Assembly (NCBI RefSeq): GCF_038725785.1
Contig: NZ_CP109796.1
Span: 1,860,001-1,924,000 of the forward strand
Direction of reading: 5' to 3'
From: Termitidicoccus mucosus
Lineage (GTDB): Bacteria; Verrucomicrobiota; Verrucomicrobiia; Opitutales; Opitutaceae
Length of the DNA stretch: 64,000 nucleotides
Below, in pieces: positions 1-8,090 of the stretch (the stretch's first letter is position 1; each line of letters starts with the position of its first letter). The position numbers were made by a program, and so were the translations under genes. The notes beneath the pieces were generated by a model, which saw only the letters and a program-made list of their open reading frames with translations, had not been told where the DNA came from and did no database searches.

Positions 1-1173
1 CCTGTAGATATTGGCGGCGAGATAGCCGGCCGGGCCGTTTTGAGGGCGCAATTCTCCATTTTCATACAGGCAGCCGACGGTGGTTTCATCGAGGCGGATC
101 AGGCATGAATAGGCGGCCAGATCGTCCCAAAGTCGCAGGGAACGCTGCCACGTCGCTCCGTCGTCGATGCTGCTGCGGATGGTCAGCCGTTCGCGTATGT
201 TGTCCTTGGCGCTGACGGCCACACCCTCGGCCACACCCGCGGCCACGTGCTCGGGCGAGGTGGCGGGACTGGAAAACAACAGGAATCCCCCCTTCGTCAG
301 GGAAGGGTCCTCCCAGCGCAGGATGCTGGCCTGGCAGACCGGATCATACAAGTCGGCGACCTGCGCCGGCGGCGACGGGCTCCACGTGGCGCCGCCGTCG
401 AGGCTGGCGGCCTGCGTGCGGCAGTGGTGGCCGTAATTGCTGCGCATGTTGATAATCAATTTCCCGGGCGCGTCGAAACCCTCCACCACCTGGGTTTCGC
501 CGACCAGGCCGGCCACGGCGCCGCCCGCCGTCCAGGTTTGCCCGTGATCATCCGAGTAGATAATCCCGGCATACCCGTTTTTTTGGGAGTCGGAATAGCA
601 GACGGGAATCACCAATCGTCCGGCATGGAACCCGTTTTTAACCTGGATGCCGATGCCGGGGCCCGTGGCATACCAGCGCCAGTCCGGATCCTTGACCTGG
701 GAGGTGATATCCTTGGCGGGCGACCAGGTCCGCCCGTTGTCCTCCGAGTGCGTCACCCAGATGGTGCGCGTGCCCGCTTCGGGCTTTCCGGCCAGAATCC
801 CGTCATGGGTGGCGTCCCCGAGATTATGGGTCATCAACAGCCAGACATGGCCCGTGGTTTCATCCAGCACGGGATTGGTGTTGCCGCACGTGTTGCCGCC
901 GTCGTCCCAAATCAATATGGGGGCGCTCCATGTCCTGCCGCCGTCCGTGGAACGCTTGACCAGCATGTCAATGTCGCCGAAGTCGGCAGGGCTGTTTTTG
1001 CGTCCCTCGCAAAATGCAAGCAGGGTGCCGTCGTTGGTTTTTATGACGGCGGGTATCCGGTAGGAGGCGTAGCCATCCTGGGTGCTTGTGAACACGTCCG
1101 TTTTGAAGGCGTTTGCTAAAGGAGGAATAAAGCCCAATGCCGCCGCAAAGCCGATGGCGTATAATCTTTTCAT
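1..1173 (-). CDS. Secreted sialidase-fold (BNR/Asp-box) hydrolase, 3' end outside the window
   Basis: I read this frame directly: 391 codons are open from the ATG at 1173 to the window edge, so the C-terminus is missing. The protein starts with a signal peptide (about residues 1-22, ending ANA). It then shows the sialidase YRIP motif (residues 38-41), the block AFCEGRKNSPADFGDID, and five Asp-boxes of the form SxDxGxxW (STDGGRTW, SEDNGRTW, SDDHGQTW, SLDGGATW, SIDDGATW). These mark a six-bladed exo-alpha-sialidase propeller (GH33-like) acting in the periplasm or outside the cell. It lies 9 bp after the glycyl radical enzyme gene, in one operon with it, and is a clear paralogue of the sialidase at 12774-13964. 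True sialic acid specificity is not proven, because the fold also hydrolyses other glycosides in this phylum. Confidence 0.88.
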   Translation of the reverse strand, partial: MKRLYAIGFAAALGFIPPLANAFKTDVFTSTQDGYASYRIPAVIKTNDGTLLAFCEGRKNSPADFGDIDMLVKRSTDGGRTWSAPILIWDDGGNTCGNTNPVLDETTGHVWLLMTHNLGDATHDGILAGKPEAGTRTIWVTHSEDNGRTWSPAKDITSQVKDPDWRWYATGPGIGIQVKNGFHAGRLVIPVCYSDSQKNGYAGIIYSDDHGQTWTAGGAVAGLVGETQVVEGFDAPGKLIINMRSNYGHHCRTQAASLDGGATWSPSPPAQVADLYDPVCQASILRWEDPSLTKGGFLLFSSPATSPEHVAAGVAEGVAVSAKDNIRERLTIRSSIDDGATWQRSLRLWDDLAAYSCLIRLDETTVGCLYENGELRPQNGPAGYLAANIYR

Positions 1174-1182
1174 ATTGGTCAC

Positions 1183-3351
1183 TCAGCCGACCTGCTCGTG
1201 AATGATGCGGTCCACCACGAGCTGGCGGAACTCCTGCGAGAGGCTCGCAAAGTAGGCGGTGAAGCCGGTCACGCGCACCACGAGGTCCGGGTATTTCTCG
1301 GGATGCTTGTGCGCGTCGCGGATTTTTTCGGCGTCGATGATATTGATATTAATCAATGTGCCGCCGAGCGCGAAGTGCGTCTTGACCAGATTGCCCACGA
1401 TGGCCTTCGCATCCGGCGACCGGCCGGAGCACGGATCGACCTCCAGTTGCAGGGGCGCGGTGTTGCCGTAGCCGGGCTGCACGTTCGCGACGGCCTTCAC
1501 GATGGCGGTTAGCGCGCCGTCCTTGCGGAAACCGGGATGCGGGTTCGCGCCGTGCGAGATCGGCGCGCCCGCGCGGCGCCCGTTGGGTGTCGCACCGACG
1601 GTTTTGCCAAAACGGACGGTGTCGGCCCACGAAAACCACCCCGGCATGAGATTGTGCCCCGCGGGCGTCGGCGAGGCCTTCACGCTGGTGGTAAACAGTT
1701 CCGTGAGACGCGCGGCCCATTTGTCGCCGAGCGACAGGCCGTGGCCGAAACGTTGCGAACCGGAAAGGATCAGGCGCGTTTTTTCGCCGCCGGGCCCCTC
1801 GAAGTTTTTTCCCATCGCGCGGGCGACGGTCTGCCAGTCGAGGCGGCCTTCCAGCTCCACGCGCTGTTCCAGCGCGGCAAACGAGTCCGCCACGGTGGCG
1901 AGCCCGGCGCCATCGATGCACATGTTATAAAAGTCCACGCCGCCGTGCGACGCGTCGCGACCGCGCTCGACCGGACCGTGGCAGAGCAGGTTCAAGAGAA
2001 GCTCCGGCTCGTTTTTATATTGATGCTCCAGATGAAAATCTATTCCCCGCGCCGTGCAGAGAATCGCGCGCCGCAAATGCGTCGTGAGCAGCGCAAACAG
2101 CTTCCCCGTCGATGGCGCCGCATCCTTTTCCAGCATTTCCCGGAACGCCACCTCGAAGACCTTGGCGACGTTGATCTTGACCACATCGTTCATGGTGTAT
2201 TCGCGCCCGGGCAGGCTCATCCAGTTGCAACCGACGGCGATGCGCTCGCGCGCCAGCTCGGCGTCATAGCCGTTTCGCATAAACCCGGCGACAAGCGCCT
2301 TGTCCCCGGAAAAACGCGGGTAGCCGAGCTCGTCTGAAAACAATATATCAATTCCGCGCCAGAACAGTTTTTCATCCAGACCATCATGGACGCGGATGGT
2401 GATGTTGCAGCTTATCCTGAGCAGGTGCGCGGCCTCCAGTATCAAATGCGAAATCGCCGTCGTCTGGTCGCGCCCGGTCTTGTCGGGGCCGCCGATCTGA
2501 TAATAATGCGGATCGTTAAGCAGCAGGCACGCGATGTAATACATGGCGTCCTCGTCGTCGATCATGCCCTCGGCCAGATCGTGCTCGTAATACGGGCGCA
2601 GCAGCTCGTCGAGCTGCCCGCCCGCGCCGTCGCGGTTATAAGTGCGCGAGGCCATGTTGAACCACGCCAGCCACTGGCACACCTCGCGCAGGGTCGAGGG
2701 CGGCCGCCCGACGAGGCGCCGGTTGACCGCCGCCATGATTTCGAGGTTTTTCCTGCGCACGGGATCGTTTTCCGTTCGCGCCATGGCCTCGCCGACGGCG
2801 GACGTGCGACCGATCCAGTTTTGCACGCCCTCGATGACCTCGATCTCGGCCTCCAGCAATTCGACGGCCTCGGCGTCGTCCGCGTGTTTTTCGAGCGACT
2901 CGCGCACCTTTTGCTTGAGTCCGTCCCAGCCGAGTTGCAGGCCGATGCGGTAGTCGGGCGCGAAATGCGCGTCGGCGCCGATGCCCGAGGTGATGTCATA
3001 CAACCGCTGCTCGTCCTCCAGGTGCGAGTAGTCAAACGGGAAAGGCGCGCGGTCGAGCCGGTATTGCGGACGCATGCGCGAGAGCATGAACATCCATCGC
3101 CCGGCCAGCGCGTCGTCCGCGTCTATATAAACCGGATGATGCTCCATCAACGAGCGAAACACCGAGGCCCAGGCGCGCGCGCCCTGGAAGGTGTCGCCAC
3201 GGTCCGCCCCCGGCGGCTGCCATGAAAAATCCGGCGGCGGCAAGACATAGCCGTAGTCGTCCTCGTCCTGCGCGCCCTTGCGGTCAAGTTTTGCGCGGGT
3301 CTGCGCCAGTTTCCGCTCACGCAAGCGAGCCAGTTGTGTGCTGTATTTCAT
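1183..3351 (-). CDS. Glycyl radical enzyme of the pyruvate formate-lyase/dehydratase superfamily, unassigned substrate
   Basis: A 722-residue cytoplasmic oxygen-sensitive radical enzyme. The C-terminal glycyl radical loop VRVTGFTAYFASL is intact (radical Gly near residue 696), preceded by the usual RRAGAPISHGANP segment. The cysteine loop reads AVGCNWMSLPG (Cys near residue 375). PFL proper carries Cys-Cys there and most dehydratase-type members read Cys-x-Glu, so Cys-Asn-Trp fits neither and the reaction cannot be named. It is shorter than the usual 780-850 residues. I chose the ATG at 3351 because GGAG lies 4 nt upstream of it; an in-frame ATG at 3369 exists but is less well placed. The gene overlaps the end of its activase gene by 35 bp, implying coupled translation. 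Confidence 0.9.
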   Translation of the reverse strand: MKYSTQLARLRERKLAQTRAKLDRKGAQDEDDYGYVLPPPDFSWQPPGADRGDTFQGARAWASVFRSLMEHHPVYIDADDALAGRWMFMLSRMRPQYRLDRAPFPFDYSHLEDEQRLYDITSGIGADAHFAPDYRIGLQLGWDGLKQKVRESLEKHADDAEAVELLEAEIEVIEGVQNWIGRTSAVGEAMARTENDPVRRKNLEIMAAVNRRLVGRPPSTLREVCQWLAWFNMASRTYNRDGAGGQLDELLRPYYEHDLAEGMIDDEDAMYYIACLLLNDPHYYQIGGPDKTGRDQTTAISHLILEAAHLLRISCNITIRVHDGLDEKLFWRGIDILFSDELGYPRFSGDKALVAGFMRNGYDAELARERIAVGCNWMSLPGREYTMNDVVKINVAKVFEVAFREMLEKDAAPSTGKLFALLTTHLRRAILCTARGIDFHLEHQYKNEPELLLNLLCHGPVERGRDASHGGVDFYNMCIDGAGLATVADSFAALEQRVELEGRLDWQTVARAMGKNFEGPGGEKTRLILSGSQRFGHGLSLGDKWAARLTELFTTSVKASPTPAGHNLMPGWFSWADTVRFGKTVGATPNGRRAGAPISHGANPHPGFRKDGALTAIVKAVANVQPGYGNTAPLQLEVDPCSGRSPDAKAIVGNLVKTHFALGGTLININIIDAEKIRDAHKHPEKYPDLVVRVTGFTAYFASLSQEFRQLVVDRIIHEQVG

Positions 3352-4315
3352 AATTCTCCGGTTTTCCATTGATATATATTTTTATATTATTCGCCTGCGC
3401 GCGGGCCGCATGGACGAGCCGGCGCAGAGTCTGGCCCGATGGCGGTTGAAACACCGGCGCGGTGCGTCCGAGAGCCTCATATTTGCCCGCGCCAAGCGGG
3501 TGATAGGGCAGAAATTCGTAATACAAAAGGTTATCCAGCCGCCCGAGCGCGCGGGCGATGGGAACGATTTCATCCTCGCTGTCGTTGATGCCCGCGACCA
3601 GCGGCGTGCGGGCGATGAGCGGTTTACCGCACCGGTTGAGCCGCCCGAGGTTCTCCCACAGCAGACGGTTCGACACGCCGGTATGGCGGCGGTGTTTTTC
3701 CGCATCCGCCAGCTTCAGGTCGAACATGATCAGGTCGAGTTCGCCGAGCAGCGGCTCGATGCGCGACCAAGGATAACAAAGGGTCGTCTCGATCGCGGTG
3801 CGGATGCCCTCGCGTTTGCAGGCATGGAGAATCCCGCGCGCAAATTCCGGCTGCATCATCGGCTCCCCGCCCGAAAGCGTCACGCCACCTTCCTCGCGAT
3901 AAAACGCGCGATCCTCCAATAGCTCCGCCATCACGTCCGCAACCTCCATGCGGCGTCCCGCCACTTGCAGGCTGGACGCCGGGCAACGCCCCGCGCACGC
4001 GCCGCAAACGGAACACGATCCGCGTGAGAAATCATGCGTTATCACACGCGGCGCCCCACCTGTCGCGACCGCCGGGGCGCCGCCGTCATCCGCGGGCGCG
4101 AACCGGTGATTCCCTTGCGGGCAGGCTTCAACACACTCGCCGCAGCCGATGCAGTTGCCCGCGTAGAACAACAACTGCGGCGCCGGGTCGATGGTCTCGG
4201 GATTGTGACACCATTCGCAACGCATCAGGCAGCCCTTCAAGAACACGGTCGTCCGAATTCCCGGCCCGTCGTGCAGGGAAAACCGCTGGATGTCGGTTAC
4301 GATCCCGTGAATCAT
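3317..4315 (-). CDS. Glycyl radical enzyme activating enzyme (radical SAM, with ferredoxin insert)
   Basis: A 332-residue radical SAM activase that would install the glycyl radical on the enzyme encoded just downstream. The SAM cluster motif is Cys29-x3-Cys33-x2-Cys36, in KGCLMRCEWCHNPE. Two 4Fe-4S ferredoxin motifs follow: Cys55, 58, 61, 65 and Cys101, 104, 107, 111. The SAM-contact motif VTLSGGEP is also present. This two-cluster insert is typical of activases of glycerol, choline or hydroxyproline dehydratase type. The start at MIHGIV matches the family N-terminus; upstream is pyrimidine-rich (ccactcccATG) and has no Shine-Dalgarno. The 3' end runs 35 bp into the radical enzyme gene. Confidence 0.92.
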   Translation of the reverse strand: MIHGIVTDIQRFSLHDGPGIRTTVFLKGCLMRCEWCHNPETIDPAPQLLFYAGNCIGCGECVEACPQGNHRFAPADDGGAPAVATGGAPRVITHDFSRGSCSVCGACAGRCPASSLQVAGRRMEVADVMAELLEDRAFYREEGGVTLSGGEPMMQPEFARGILHACKREGIRTAIETTLCYPWSRIEPLLGELDLIMFDLKLADAEKHRRHTGVSNRLLWENLGRLNRCGKPLIARTPLVAGINDSEDEIVPIARALGRLDNLLYYEFLPYHPLGAGKYEALGRTAPVFQPPSGQTLRRLVHAARAQANNIKIYINGKPENYEIQHTTGSLA

Positions 4316-4383
4316 GGGAGTGGCGGGATATTGGGTTTTTCTGAATAAGGGAGGCACACAGGCGCGACACAAAGCGGCATCAG

Positions 4384-4482
4384 CCCTTCTTTCTCTTTAT
4401 TCTTTATCTTTCCTCTTTCTCCCGTCCCGCAACAGTTGGCTGAGGAGAAAGAGGAAAGATAAAGAATAAAGAGAAAGAAGGG
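4384..4482. repeat. Perfect 39-bp inverted repeat with 21-nt loop
   Basis: The left arm 4384-4422 is pyrimidine-only apart from three A residues in its middle, and the right arm 4444-4482 is its exact reverse complement. The loop is 4423-4443. It lies between the regulator gene (stop at 4614) and the activase gene (start at 4315), both on the minus strand. It could end the upstream unit as a long hairpin, but there is no downstream T-run, so a mobile or dispersed palindrome is equally possible. Confidence 0.9.
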
Positions 4483-4511
4483 GATTCGGACAGGGCGGCA
4501 TTACTTTGAGT

Positions 4512-4531
4512 CATGCCCCACGATGGGCATG
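4512..4531. repeat. Short inverted repeat CATGCCC-N6-GGGCATG
   Basis: Perfect 7-bp arms with a 6-nt spacer, about 80 bp after the regulator stop codon and about 30 bp before the long palindrome. It may be part of a terminator region or an operator for the activase unit; the sequence does not decide. Confidence 0.45.
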
Positions 4532-4577
4532 TCACCGACCATCGCGGGCAGCCCCCCATGCGGCCAATGCAAACTTT

Positions 4578-4596
4578 TGGTTCACCCAGCAGACCA
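4578..4596. promoter_or_regulatory. Candidate operator TGGT-N11-ACCA upstream of the activase unit
   Basis: TGGTTCACCCAGCAGACCA, with the same outer half-sites and the same 11-nt spacing as the site at 14011-14029 upstream of the sialidase unit. The GntR-type regulator encoded next door is the obvious candidate ligand (inference). It lies about 260 bp from the activase start, so the promoter would have to be distal. Confidence 0.4.
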
Positions 4597-4613
4597 CTTT
4601 CAGGCGCGGCGCC

Positions 4614-5747
4614 TCATGGTTTCCGCGCCTCCGCCACCGATTCGCCCGCGATGCAGGCGGGCATGAGCTGCACCGTCCTCTTGCTGGTCGCGCCGCTCTC
4701 CAGCATTTCGAGCACCATGGTCAGCAATGCCTTCGCGAAGTTGCGCGGGTCGATCTCGTAACGCGTCGGCACGGGCAACAGGTAGGACAGGTAGGTTTCT
4801 CCGTCGCGCGAGACCACCGAGATATCCTCGGGCACGCGCAATCCCAGCCGCGTGAGGCAGGTGGTCGCCGTGAGATAGTGAAACGGGTTCACCACGAGCA
4901 GCGCAGTCGGCGCGGGCTTGCGGGCCATGAGCCGCCTCACCGCGTTGGCAATGCCCGGCGCGGTGGCGTCATGGTTGCTGATGAGCATTTCCGCGTCCCC
5001 GTGCGGCGAGCGCCGCATGCCTTCGGCAAATCCCTCCTCGCTCTCCACGTCGCCGGCGAGCCGCGACTTTTGCACGAGCAGCGCGATGCGCCGGTGCCCG
5101 CGCCCGAGCAGCAAGCCCGCCGCGTGCCGGCACACCGCGCGGTGATCGAGGTCGCAATACGGCAGGCTCACGTCCTTGTAGATCGAGCCCGCCACGACGC
5201 ACGGCACCTTGTTGTCCTGAAACCAGCGCTGCACCGGCTCGTCCGACAGCAGCAGCACCCAGCATTTGTGCTTCTGCCGGGTCACGAGCTGCTTCAGCGC
5301 GGACGACGGATCGCGCCGCGCGTATTTCAACCCGTGAAACAAATGCAGCCGGCAGCCGCGCTCCGCCAGCATGGCGCGCAGGTGGTTGATCCACACCACA
5401 TGGATCGGCAGCATCCGGTCAAGCGAGCCCGGCAGCAGGAGCCCGATGTCGCTCGCCTCGAATGCCTTTTTTCCCCGTCGTGAGCGGGCCGTGATGAGGT
5501 TTCCCCGGCCATGCTCCGCCTTTATGATGCCCTCCTCCATGAGCTGCTTCAACGCCACCCGCAGCGTGTGCCGGCTGATCTGCAAGGTCGCGCAAAGCTC
5601 GCGCTCCGGCGGGAGGCATTCCGTCCAGGTGCCGCGCGCGATCTGCTCGCGCAGGAGATCGGTCGTCTGCCTGCCCAGCAACTGGCGCCGGGGCAGGTTC
5701 CATGGGATGTCGTTGTAGGGCATGTCAGGAATAATGCCCGTTTCCAT
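4614..5747 (-). CDS. GntR-type transcriptional regulator with LacI-type sugar-sensor domain
   Basis: A DNA-binding regulator of about 377 residues. The N-terminal winged helix is seen in LREQIARGTWTECLPPEREL followed by LQISRHTLRVALKQLMEEG and a wing, KAEHGRGN. The rest is a periplasmic-binding-protein-like sensor as in LacI and AraR proteins (start DIGLLLPGSL, later VPEDISVVSRDGE). That architecture normally senses a sugar or sugar-acid inducer. It is the last gene of the operon that starts with the sialidase at 13964, separated from the mutarotase-fold gene by a short gap. I prefer the ATG at 5747, with GGAG 9 nt upstream; an alternative ATG lies at 5771. Confidence 0.88.
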   Translation of the reverse strand: METGIIPDMPYNDIPWNLPRRQLLGRQTTDLLREQIARGTWTECLPPERELCATLQISRHTLRVALKQLMEEGIIKAEHGRGNLITARSRRGKKAFEASDIGLLLPGSLDRMLPIHVVWINHLRAMLAERGCRLHLFHGLKYARRDPSSALKQLVTRQKHKCWVLLLSDEPVQRWFQDNKVPCVVAGSIYKDVSLPYCDLDHRAVCRHAAGLLLGRGHRRIALLVQKSRLAGDVESEEGFAEGMRRSPHGDAEMLISNHDATAPGIANAVRRLMARKPAPTALLVVNPFHYLTATTCLTRLGLRVPEDISVVSRDGETYLSYLLPVPTRYEIDPRNFAKALLTMVLEMLESGATSKRTVQLMPACIAGESVAEARKP

Positions 5748-5788
5748 GACGCAACTCTCCATAATAATCAAACGAACACCGTCCGGTC

Positions 5789-6919
5789 CTAGTCAAAAAA
5801 ACGCCCGTCAAACCGTGTCTCCGCCACCGCGCCCGACACTGCGGTCAACCGGATGCGTCCCGCGCGCAACACGACATCCTTCACGCGGTCAAACCCGCGC
5901 GGAATCGCGCACACGCCCGCCGCCGAGCGCACCGCCAGCGGGCGGTCCCCGCGAAACTCCCGGCACGTCGCCACGCCGGCCCGGGAAAACACATTCGGCC
6001 GCGCCGCCTCATACAATCCTTCCGGCAGCGCCGTCACCTCCTCCAGGCCGAGACGGCGGCGATGACGCCCGTTCCATGGCGCGTAATGCCGCCCGCCGTT
6101 CGACATCCAGAACAAGGTGCACGTGAGCTCCGAGGGACGCTTCAACGAAAACCACAGCCACCCCTCGTCGGCAAACGTCACCGTCGTCCACGCGAGCGGC
6201 AGCGCGGGATCGCTCGCCAGCAGCACCAGATTCTCAAATCCCGCCTCTGTCGGATACGACGTGAGATCGGCCCAGGTGCCGTCGCTCCGCGGCACGCGCC
6301 GCAGCGAGCGAAACACCGCATCGGGTCTGAGCGACGTGTAGCCGCCCGCGGCCGGATGCTCGAATCCCGCGTCGTGCGTCCGCCCGAAAAGCACGCGGCT
6401 CATCCCGATCGCCCCCGAGCGCTCGCGCTCCGGAAACACCAGCGTCGCATGATGCCCGAAACTCATCCGCCCCGTCATCCCGCTGATGACATGGCGCTGG
6501 TAAACCACCGTGTGCCCGTCGCGCAGGGTCACCTCCTTGCGCACCTTGCCGGGACGCGTGCCGGTGTCCGCCTCCAATACCAGCGTCGCCGCGCCGTCCG
6601 CGGCCCCCGTCGCGACATGGTTCCAGTTTCCCTGAAAAATGTTCCCGTGCGACGGATGCCGCTCGCCGCGCCACGGGCGTTTGTTCGCGCCGAACGGCAG
6701 GCAAAACGCGTCGCCGCGCAACGCCGCCAGCGAGCCCTGCGCGCCGCTGTGCTTCGCGCCCGCCCAATGGGGAATCGCATACGGGCTCACCACGCGCCGC
6801 CCGCTACGGAATTCGACCGGCGCCATGAACCCGCCGAGCCGCGTCACCCACAGGCGTGCCGCATCCGCCTCCAAACGCCAGCCCGGCTGGCCGAGCACGG
6901 TTTCAAGTTTTGTTTTCAT
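5789..6919 (-). CDS. Mutarotase-fold-like conserved protein of the sugar-acid operon
   Basis: A 376-residue cytoplasmic protein without signal peptide or membrane segment. The order of features (PHWAG, SHGNIFQGNWNHV, TLRDGHTVVYQRHVISGMTG, then a WSLK-like C-terminal half) suggests the galactose mutarotase/aldose epimerase-like beta-sandwich, but I recognise no specific family and no certain catalytic pair. The 5' end overlaps the stop of the solute-binding protein gene by 17 bp, so it is translated as part of the operon. A role in interconverting the anomers or lactone forms of the pathway sugar would fit; this is inference. Confidence 0.6.
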   Translation of the reverse strand: MKTKLETVLGQPGWRLEADAARLWVTRLGGFMAPVEFRSGRRVVSPYAIPHWAGAKHSGAQGSLAALRGDAFCLPFGANKRPWRGERHPSHGNIFQGNWNHVATGAADGAATLVLEADTGTRPGKVRKEVTLRDGHTVVYQRHVISGMTGRMSFGHHATLVFPERERSGAIGMSRVLFGRTHDAGFEHPAAGGYTSLRPDAVFRSLRRVPRSDGTWADLTSYPTEAGFENLVLLASDPALPLAWTTVTFADEGWLWFSLKRPSELTCTLFWMSNGGRHYAPWNGRHRRRLGLEEVTALPEGLYEAARPNVFSRAGVATCREFRGDRPLAVRSAAGVCAIPRGFDRVKDVVLRAGRIRLTAVSGAVAETRFDGRFFD

Positions 6920-8090
6920 GCTGATAAAAAATCGCGCGCGCCTCCCGCCATAATGTATTCAATCGTTCAATACCGAAGGAAACCTCAGTCTCTCCGCAGG
7001 CCGCCGCATGCACCACCGGCGCGGCGTTGTCCTGGAAATGCAGGTATCCGGGAAACCTCGGGCGCAGCCAGGCGCGGTCGAGCGCGGGCAGCGTGGCCGC
7101 GAAAAAATCATCCGTCGCCGCATTGATCGCCCCGTCGCGCCACGCCTGCCGGTGCGCGGGCTGCCCGCCCGCCTGCCAATACAGGCCGCCCTGCGTTTCT
7201 CCGCTGGAAACAAACCCGGCAAAGCGCGCCGCCCAGTCCGCATGCGCGCTGCGCGCCGAGACCGCCAAACCCGTGCCGCCGAGGGTGGTCACGAGCGGGC
7301 GCGCCGGGCCGCCCCCGTCCGCCTTCCATGCCGGCGGCAGCCCGGCGCGCAACCGCCTCGCCGCATATCCCGGGCGGCTGTAGTTGGAATACCCGAACGC
7401 AAACGGACAATACGCCGCCGTCGCCTCAACCGCCGCCAGCGCCTCGTGCACCGCGATGGGATTCATCGTCCGGCAGGCTTCCGGCACCGCCGCATACAGG
7501 CGCGCCAGTTCCTCGAGCGCCGCGCGCATCACCGCCGCCGGGGCGACTTCCCCGTCGCCGCACGCGCACGGCTCCGTGCCGAGCGCATGGCAAAGCATAT
7601 AAAAATGATGAATCGCATCGGTCGGCACGCCGGGAATCAAGACGAGCCCTTTCGCCGCGAGCGCCATCATCCCCTCCCAATCGCGCGGCGGCTCCGCGCT
7701 CGCACGCGCCAGCAAGTCCGGACGCCACACCGCGACCGGGCACGCCGCGTCAACCGGCGCGGCCCACACGCGGTCTTCCCACGCATAACTCCCGCCCGAT
7801 TTTCCGACCGACTCGTCCTGCCACTCCGCCCGGATCCCGGAGGGCACACGCTCGTCCAGCGGCAGAAAGAGTTTCGAGCGCGCGGCCGCGCCGATAAAAG
7901 GATGATCGATCACCAGCAGGTCGAAACGATCGACCAGCCATTCCACCGGCATCTCGCCAAACTCCAGCAGCGAGCGCCGCGTCCAGGAAATCTCCACGCC
8001 CGGATGCAACTCGGCGAACCGCTGCGCGCACGCGACCAGCGGCGTGTATCCGCGCGTGTGGTTCCATGTGATGCCCGAAAGCCTGGTCAT
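6903..8090 (-). CDS. ABC-type extracellular solute-binding protein homologue lacking a signal peptide
   Basis: 395 residues with the look of a family 1 sugar-binding protein: FAELHPGVEISWTRRSL near the N-terminus, the DLLVIDHPFIG strand, and a C-terminal half with GGTGLAVSARSAHADWAARFAGF. The reading frame starts MTRLSGITWNHTRGY with no hydrophobic leader. Upstream codons in frame overlap the hydratase gene and give no leader either. No permease or ATPase gene is nearby. It may therefore be a cytoplasmic binding protein, as seen in some CoA-transferase clusters, rather than a transporter subunit. Its start overlaps the hydratase stop as ATGA. Confidence 0.72.
   Translation of the reverse strand: MTRLSGITWNHTRGYTPLVACAQRFAELHPGVEISWTRRSLLEFGEMPVEWLVDRFDLLVIDHPFIGAAARSKLFLPLDERVPSGIRAEWQDESVGKSGGSYAWEDRVWAAPVDAACPVAVWRPDLLARASAEPPRDWEGMMALAAKGLVLIPGVPTDAIHHFYMLCHALGTEPCACGDGEVAPAAVMRAALEELARLYAAVPEACRTMNPIAVHEALAAVEATAAYCPFAFGYSNYSRPGYAARRLRAGLPPAWKADGGGPARPLVTTLGGTGLAVSARSAHADWAARFAGFVSSGETQGGLYWQAGGQPAHRQAWRDGAINAATDDFFAATLPALDRAWLRPRFPGYLHFQDNAAPVVHAAACGETEVSFGIERLNTLWREARAIFYQHENKT

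Noticed and set aside
247-1119. 290-codon plus-strand frame
   Set aside because: Lies entirely antisense to the truncated sialidase, which has five Asp-boxes and a leader.
1183-3351. Calling the radical enzyme pyruvate formate-lyase (pflB)
   Set aside because: The Cys-Cys pair needed for that reaction is absent.
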